Source: Streptomyces sp. Sge12 (GTDB lineage: Bacteria; Actinomycetota; Actinomycetes; Streptomycetales; Streptomycetaceae). Taken from it: DNA of 64,000 nucleotides. Both the position numbers and the translations under genes were made by a program. Numbering within the stretch: position 1 is the first letter of the stretch; every line of letters starts with the position of its first letter. The notes under the pieces are model-generated. The model was not told the DNA's origin and did not search any database. It saw nothing but the letters and a program-made list of their open reading frames with translations. The DNA is taken from assembly GCF_002080455.1 (NCBI RefSeq), contig NZ_CP020555.1:5182501-5246500 (forward strand), in the 5' to 3' direction. This document shows, piece after piece, positions 59,349-64,000 of the stretch.

Positions 59349-62300
59349 ATGCTCAACAACGAAAACGACATCACCCCTGCTGGTAGCGCCGACAGCGGCA
59401 GCCCCAGCGACAACCTGCCGCCGCGCCGCCGCCGCCGTGCCGCCTCCCGGCCCGCGGGTCCGCCCGGTGGGGCCGTCGCCGAGACGACCCCGGTGACGGA
59501 GGCCGCTGCGGCCGCCCCCGCCGAAGAGGCCGCTCCGGCCGCCGCCCCCGCCCGTCCCCGCCGCCGCGCGACCCGCGCCGTGGCCGCTCCGGTGACCCCG
59601 GCCGCCGAGGCCGCCGTCGTCGAGACCCCGGCAGCCGAGCCCGCGCCGGTCGCCGAGGAGGCTCCGGCCGCTCCGGCCGCGCGTGCCCGTCGCCGCGCCA
59701 CGCGCGCCGTCGCCGCCCCGGAGGCTCCCGCCGCCGAGGCCGCGCCCGCGCCGGTCGTGGAGGAGGAGGCTGCGGCTGCTCCGGCTCCGCGTGCCCGCCG
59801 TCGTGCGACCCGCGCTGTTGCTGCTCCGGCTGCCGAGGCGGCTGCTGTGGTCGAGGCTCCCGCTGTGGAGGCTGCGCCCGCGCCGGTCGTGGAGGAGGAG
59901 GCTGCGGCTGCTCCGGCTCCGCGTGCCCGCCGCCGTGCGACCCGCGCTGTTGCTGCTCCGGCTGCCGAGGCGGCTGCTGTGGTCGAGGCTCCCGCTGTGG
60001 AGGCTGCGCCCGCGCCGGTCGTGGCCGAGGAGGCTGCGGCTGCTCCGGCTCCGCGTGCCCGCCGTCGTGCCACCCGCGCCGTGACCGCCCCGGCCGCCGA
60101 GGCCGCCGCCGTCGTGGAGGCGCCCGCCGCCGCCGAGGCCGCGCCGGTCGTCGAGGAGGCCCCCCGGGCCGCCCGCGCCGTGACCGTCGCCGACGCCGTC
60201 GACTCGCCGAAGCGCGGCGGCCGCCGTCGCGCCACCCGCTCCGCCGCGCCGGCCGCAGCCCCGCAGCCGGCCGACCGGCCCGCCGAGAACGCCGAGCCCG
60301 CCGCCCCGGCCCGCGCCCGCCGCGCCGCGCGTCCCGCCGTGGCCGTCTTCCAGGCCCCGGTCTTCGCCGAGCCGATGTTCCAGACCCCCGAGACCGCCGC
60401 CATGGCCGCCGCGGCCGCCCGCGCCGCCGCCCCGGCCGAGGAGGTCGAAGAGGAGGAGGAGCTCACCGAGCTCACCGCCGAGACCGAGGCAGCCCCGGCC
60501 CCCGCCGCGCAGCCCGCCGGCCGTCGCCGTCGCCGTGGCCGCGGCGCCGCCGAGGCCGCTCCGGTCGCCGAGGCCGCTCCCGTCTCCCTTCCCGAGGTGC
60601 TCGCGGAGGAGCAGCCGGAGGCCGAGGCCGCCGAGCTCGACGAGGAGTCCGCGGAGTTCGACGAGGGCGACGAGTCGGGCGAGCGCCCGTCGCGCCGCCG
60701 CCGTCGCGGAGGCCGTCGCCGCCGCCGCGGTGAGGCCGCCGACCTCGACGAGTCCGCCGAGGAGGAGAGCGAGACCGCCGAGCGCGACGCCGCCGACCAG
60801 GAGGGCGAGGAGGAAGAGGACGAGGAGGCCGAAGAGGCCCTCGGCTCCAGCTCCAGCCGCCGCCGCCGCCGTCGCCGCCGCCGCAGTGGCGAGGGTCCTG
60901 CCGAGGCCGCCGAAGCGGGCGACGAGGACGGCGTCCGTACCGTCGTCAAGGTCCGCGAGCCGCGCCCGGCGCGCGAGAAGGCCGAGCCCGGTACGAGCGC
61001 CGACGAGGTCCAGTCCATCAAGGGCTCGACCCGCCTGGAGGCGAAGAAGCAGCGCCGCCGCGAGGGTCGCGAGCAGGGCCGCCGCCGCGTGCCGATCATC
61101 ACCGAGGCCGAGTTCCTGGCCCGCCGTGAGGCCGTCGAGCGCGTCATGGTCGTCCGCCAGGCCGGCGAGCGCACCCAGATCGGCGTCCTCGAGGACAACG
61201 TGCTCGTCGAGCACTACGTCAACAAGGAAGAAGCCACCTCGTACGTCGGCAACGTCTACCTGGGCAAGGTCCAGAACGTGCTGCCGTCCATGGAGGCCGC
61301 CTTCATCGACATCGGCAAGGGCCGCAACGCCGTCCTGTACGCCGGCGAGGTCAACTTCGAGGCGCTCGGCATGGCCAACGGGCCGCGCCGCATCGAGTCC
61401 GCCCTCAAGTCCGGCCAGTCGGTCCTGGTGCAGGTCACCAAGGACCCGATCGGCCACAAGGGCGCCCGCCTGACCAGCCAGGTCTCGCTGCCCGGCCGCT
61501 ACCTGGTCTACGTGCCCGAGGGCTCGATGACCGGTATCAGCCGCAAGCTGCCCGACACCGAGCGCGCGCGTCTGAAGACCATCCTCAAGAAGATCGTCCC
61601 CGAGGACGCGGGCGTCATCGTGCGCACCGCCGCCGAGGGCGCGAGCGAGGACGAGCTGCGCCGCGACGTCGAGCGTCTGCAGGCCCAGTGGGAGGACATC
61701 CAGAAGAAGTCGAAGCAGATCTCGACCTCTTCGCCGAGCCTGCTGTACGGCGAGCCGGACATGACCGTCCGCGTCGTGCGCGACATCTTCAACGAGGACT
61801 TCTCGAAGGTCATCGTGAGCGGTGACAGCGCCTGGGAGACCATCCACGGCTACGTCAACCACGTGGCCCCGGACCTGGCCGACCGGCTGTCCCGCTGGAC
61901 CTCCGAGGTCGACGTCTTCGCGACGTACCGGATCGACGAGCAGCTCGCCAAGGCGCTCGACCGCAAGGTGTGGCTGCCCTCGGGCGGCTCGCTTGTGATC
62001 GACAAGACCGAGGCGATGATCGTCATCGACGTCAACACCGGCAAGTTCACCGGTCAGGGCGGCAACCTCGAGGAGACCGTCACCAGGAACAACCTGGAGG
62101 CGGCCGAGGAGATCGTGCGCCAGCTGCGGCTGCGCGACCTGGGCGGCATCGTCGTCATCGACTTCATCGACATGGTCCTGGAGTCCAACCGCGACCTGGT
62201 CCTGCGGCGCATGCTGGAGTGCCTGGGCCGCGACCGTACGAAGCACCAGGTGGCCGAGGTCACCTCGCTGGGCCTGGTCCAGATGACCCGCAAGCGGGTG

Positions 62301-63377
62301 GGCCAGGGCCTGCTGGAGTCCTTCTCCGAGACCTGCGTCCACTGCAACGGCCGCGGCGTCATCGTCCACATGGAGACCCCGACCGCGGTCGGCGGCGGTG
62401 GCAACGGCAAGCGCTCCAAGCGCCGCGGTGGCCGCGGTGACTTCGACCAGCACGACCACGAGGTCGAGACGGTCGAGACGGAGGGGTTTGAATCCGAGGC
62501 CGAGGTGGCCGCGGAGGCCGCCGCGCCGCGGGCCCTGCCCGAGCCGGAGTTCGTCGCGGACGAGGAGCTCTACAGCAGCCCGGCCGAGGCCGAGGCCGCC
62601 GCGGGCATCAGCGGCCGCCGCAACCGGCGCCGTGCCACCCGCAAGGCCACCGCTCCGGCGGGTGCCCCGCGGGGTGCGGCCGCCGCGCCGCAGGCCCCGG
62701 CCCCCGTGGTCGAGGCCGAGCCGGTGACCGAGGCCGCCGACACGGTGCTGGAGCCGACCGCCGAGGTCGTCGCCGAAGCCGTGGAGGCCTCGGAGGTCGT
62801 CGCCGAGGTCGTGGCCGAGGCCGTGACCGAGGACGCCGCGCCGAAGGGCCGCACCCGTCGCCGGGCGACCCGCAAGGCCACCGCCCCGGCGGGCGCCCCG
62901 GCGCCCGCGGCCGAGGTGGCCCCGGAGCCGGAGCCGGTCGTCGTGCCGGAGCCCGAGCCCGTCGTCGAGCCGGAGCCCGTCGCCGAGGTCGAGGAGGCCC
63001 CCGTCGTGGAGGCCGCTCCGGCCCGTCCGCGCCGCCGTGCCACCCGCAAGGCCACCGCGCCCGCCGGCTCCCCGGCCGGCTCGGCAGAGGCCGCCGTGGT
63101 GGTCGTGGAGGCCCCGGTGACCGAGGTCGAGACGCCGGCCGAGGAAGCCGCACCGGTCGAGGAGGCCGCCCCGGCCAAGAAGACCGCCAGGAAGGCCGCG
63201 GCCAAGAAGGCGCCGGCCGCGAAGAAGGCCCCGGCCAAGAAGGCGGCGGCCGCCAAGAAGACCGTGGCCAAGAAGGCGGCCACGACCAAGAAGACCGCGG
63301 CGAAGCGGACGACGAAGAAGACCGCGGCGGCGGAGCAGCAGACGCTGCCCTCCGTCTCGGCTCCGACCGAATCCTGA
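59349..63377 (+). CDS. rne: Ribonuclease E/G with long repetitive arms (RNase ES type)
   Basis: A 1342-residue endoribonuclease. The N-terminal 560 residues are Ala/Pro/Glu/Arg-rich, with RARRRATRAV units and three tandem 44-residue repeats. The S1 domain starts about residue 607 (IGVLEDNVLVEHYVNKEE). Catalytic metal Asp residues lie about 893 (MIVIDVNTGKFTG) and 937 (VVIDFIDM), and the zinc-link CVHC about 996-999. The C-terminal arm repeats RRRATRKATAPAG and ends in a histone-H1-like Lys/Ala run. Arms on both sides of the core match the S. coelicolor enzyme. ATG 59349 (MLNNENDITPAG) has GGGAGA upstream. Confidence 0.95.
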   Translation: MLNNENDITPAGSADSGSPSDNLPPRRRRRAASRPAGPPGGAVAETTPVTEAAAAAPAEEAAPAAAPARPRRRATRAVAAPVTPAAEAAVVETPAAEPAPVAEEAPAAPAARARRRATRAVAAPEAPAAEAAPAPVVEEEAAAAPAPRARRRATRAVAAPAAEAAAVVEAPAVEAAPAPVVEEEAAAAPAPRARRRATRAVAAPAAEAAAVVEAPAVEAAPAPVVAEEAAAAPAPRARRRATRAVTAPAAEAAAVVEAPAAAEAAPVVEEAPRAARAVTVADAVDSPKRGGRRRATRSAAPAAAPQPADRPAENAEPAAPARARRAARPAVAVFQAPVFAEPMFQTPETAAMAAAAARAAAPAEEVEEEEELTELTAETEAAPAPAAQPAGRRRRRGRGAAEAAPVAEAAPVSLPEVLAEEQPEAEAAELDEESAEFDEGDESGERPSRRRRRGGRRRRRGEAADLDESAEEESETAERDAADQEGEEEEDEEAEEALGSSSSRRRRRRRRRSGEGPAEAAEAGDEDGVRTVVKVREPRPAREKAEPGTSADEVQSIKGSTRLEAKKQRRREGREQGRRRVPIITEAEFLARREAVERVMVVRQAGERTQIGVLEDNVLVEHYVNKEEATSYVGNVYLGKVQNVLPSMEAAFIDIGKGRNAVLYAGEVNFEALGMANGPRRIESALKSGQSVLVQVTKDPIGHKGARLTSQVSLPGRYLVYVPEGSMTGISRKLPDTERARLKTILKKIVPEDAGVIVRTAAEGASEDELRRDVERLQAQWEDIQKKSKQISTSSPSLLYGEPDMTVRVVRDIFNEDFSKVIVSGDSAWETIHGYVNHVAPDLADRLSRWTSEVDVFATYRIDEQLAKALDRKVWLPSGGSLVIDKTEAMIVIDVNTGKFTGQGGNLEETVTRNNLEAAEEIVRQLRLRDLGGIVVIDFIDMVLESNRDLVLRRMLECLGRDRTKHQVAEVTSLGLVQMTRKRVGQGLLESFSETCVHCNGRGVIVHMETPTAVGGGGNGKRSKRRGGRGDFDQHDHEVETVETEGFESEAEVAAEAAAPRALPEPEFVADEELYSSPAEAEAAAGISGRRNRRRATRKATAPAGAPRGAAAAPQAPAPVVEAEPVTEAADTVLEPTAEVVAEAVEASEVVAEVVAEAVTEDAAPKGRTRRRATRKATAPAGAPAPAAEVAPEPEPVVVPEPEPVVEPEPVAEVEEAPVVEAAPARPRRRATRKATAPAGSPAGSAEAAVVVVEAPVTEVETPAEEAAPVEEAAPAKKTARKAAAKKAPAAKKAPAKKAAAAKKTVAKKAATTKKTAAKRTTKKTAAAEQQTLPSVSAPTES
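59742..60137 (+). repeat. Three tandem 132-bp units within rne
   Basis: Units start at 59742, 59874 and 60006. The first two are almost identical in DNA; the third diverges after about 60070. They encode APAPVVEEEAAAAPAPRARR and then RATRAVAAPAAEAAAVVEAP. Many GCT codons here contrast with GCC in the flanks. Confidence 0.88.
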
Positions 63378-63397
63378 TCGCCCGCTGAGTGACACAG

Positions 63398-63435
63398 CGG
63401 CCGTGGGCCCCGCCGAACGGCGGGGCCCACGGCCG
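63398..63435 (+). terminator. Terminator of rne
   Basis: A perfect 17-bp stem (63398-63414 with 63419-63435) and a GAAC loop. Confidence 0.9.
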
Positions 63436-63448
63436 TGCGGGGCCCGGT

Positions 63449-63477
63449 TTGCTCCTACGGGACCGGCCCCGTAACCT
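63449..63477 (+). promoter_or_regulatory. Promoter of rplU-rpmA
   Basis: TTGCTC (63449-63454), a 17-bp spacer and TAACCT (63472-63477). The transcript would have a leader of about 175 nt before the rplU start. Confidence 0.6.
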
Positions 63478-63659
63478 AGACCGTCGGCGTGTCTTAGCGC
63501 GCGCCGCGCTCCTGAGCACCTTCCTCACGTTCCGTACGCGCAAGCGTCGTGCGAGAGAGGCCGCTCGTCCAATCCGGATCGGTGCGGGCCCGTCCTCGAC
63601 GGGATCCGACTGAGCGGCTGGCTTCAGGAGCATCCGTCCCGAGTGAGAGAGAGATCCGC

Positions 63660-63980
63660 GTGTACGCCATCGTGCGCAGCGGTGGTCGCCAGCACAAGGT
63701 TGCTGTCGGCGACATCGTTGAGGTTGACAAGATTTCCACTGCCAAGGTTGGCGACACGGTCGAGCTCTCGACCCTGCTCGTTGTCGACGGCGAAGCCGTG
63801 ACCAGCGACCCGTGGGTCCTGGCCGGTATCAAGGTCACGGCCGAGATTGTGGACCACCACAAGGGCGCCAAGATCGACATCCTGCGCTACAAGAACAAGA
63901 CCGGCTACCGCCGTCGCCAGGGTCACCGCCAGCAGTACACGGCGATCAAGGTCACCGGTATCCCCGCGGCTGCGAAGTAA
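63660..63980 (+). CDS. rplU: 50S ribosomal protein L21
   Basis: A 106-residue ribosomal protein. The start VYAIVRSGGRQHKVAVGDIVEVDKI and the C-terminal KIDILRYKNKTGYRRRQGHRQQYT are typical. GTG 63660 has GAGAGAGA upstream. It is followed at 13 bp by rpmA, the usual L21-L27 operon. Confidence 0.97.
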   Translation: MYAIVRSGGRQHKVAVGDIVEVDKISTAKVGDTVELSTLLVVDGEAVTSDPWVLAGIKVTAEIVDHHKGAKIDILRYKNKTGYRRRQGHRQQYTAIKVTGIPAAAK

Positions 63981-63993
63981 GAGGGACTGAGAC

Positions 63994-64000
63994 ATGGCAC
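63994..64000 (+). CDS. rpmA: 50S ribosomal protein L27, first codons only
   Basis: ATG GCA C after GAGGGA is the expected MAH start of L27, 13 bp after rplU. The call rests on position and three bases of matching coding context; the gene continues beyond the window. Confidence 0.75.

Overview
The window is chromosomal DNA of a Streptomyces-type actinomycete. Coding regions have very high G+C with G or C at most third positions. GTG starts are common, and the gene order matches the conserved Streptomyces core around sodF, tig-clpP1-clpP2-clpX, valS-folC-ndk, mreBCD-mrdA-rodA, the RNase E gene and rplU-rpmA. I see no biosynthetic cluster, CRISPR array, rRNA or intact prophage. Product names come from motifs and family resemblance read by eye.

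Bases 1-14.8 kb: the end of one EamA/DMT transporter, a second EamA transporter and a LysR regulator run rightward. Then come a pepN aminopeptidase, aspartate-semialdehyde dehydrogenase (asd), a secreted M28 aminopeptidase with a PA domain, a large secreted S8 protease, a CGNR zinc-finger regulator divergent from a pyridoxamine-phosphate-oxidase-family gene, and an AbiEi-like protein. 14.8-25.4 kb: a second pepN, a DsbA/FrnE-like thioredoxin-fold protein with a CPWA motif, sodF with a Nur-type operator, and three paralogous APC amino-acid permeases interleaved with an SDR and bioY. 25.4-32.5 kb: rpiB, an Fpg/Nei glycosylase, a frameshifted Eis-like acetyltransferase, a PP2C/SpoIIE phosphatase, a DUF4232-type lipoprotein, a PLP decarboxylase overlapping an HD hydrolase, and a 64-residue membrane protein.

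32.6-33.7 kb is the most mobile-looking stretch. tRNA-Gly(UCC) carries an integration scar: its 3' half and terminator are duplicated 622 bp away and bracket a decayed fragment. tRNA-Pro(UGG) follows, and a perfect 25-bp tandem duplication lies between the two tRNAs. 33.8-38.3 kb holds tig, clpP1 (behind a ClgR-type palindrome), clpP2 and clpX, the cytoplasmic folding and proteolysis module.

38.4-47.2 kb: a Pro/Gln/Tyr-rich membrane protein, valS, then an orphan sensor kinase, a 164-bp MITE-like element and a second MreB-like gene (mbl) lying between valS and folC, followed by a DUF4233 gene and ndk. 47.5-53.8 kb is the mreB-mreC-mreD-mrdA-rodA wall-elongation and sporulation-wall cluster. 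53.8-64 kb: a CYTH-CHAD protein, the TIGR03960 radical SAM protein and its TIGR03936 partner separated by an unusual repeat-built membrane protein, a 1342-residue RNase E/G with repetitive arms on both sides, rplU and the first codons of rpmA.

The strongest leads are the tRNA-Gly scar, the Eis frameshift, the MITE that supplies part of the mbl stop codon, the CGNR/PPOX divergon with a palindrome over its promoter, the matching palindromes upstream of two permeases, and the repeat-built membrane protein at 57.4-58.2 kb.
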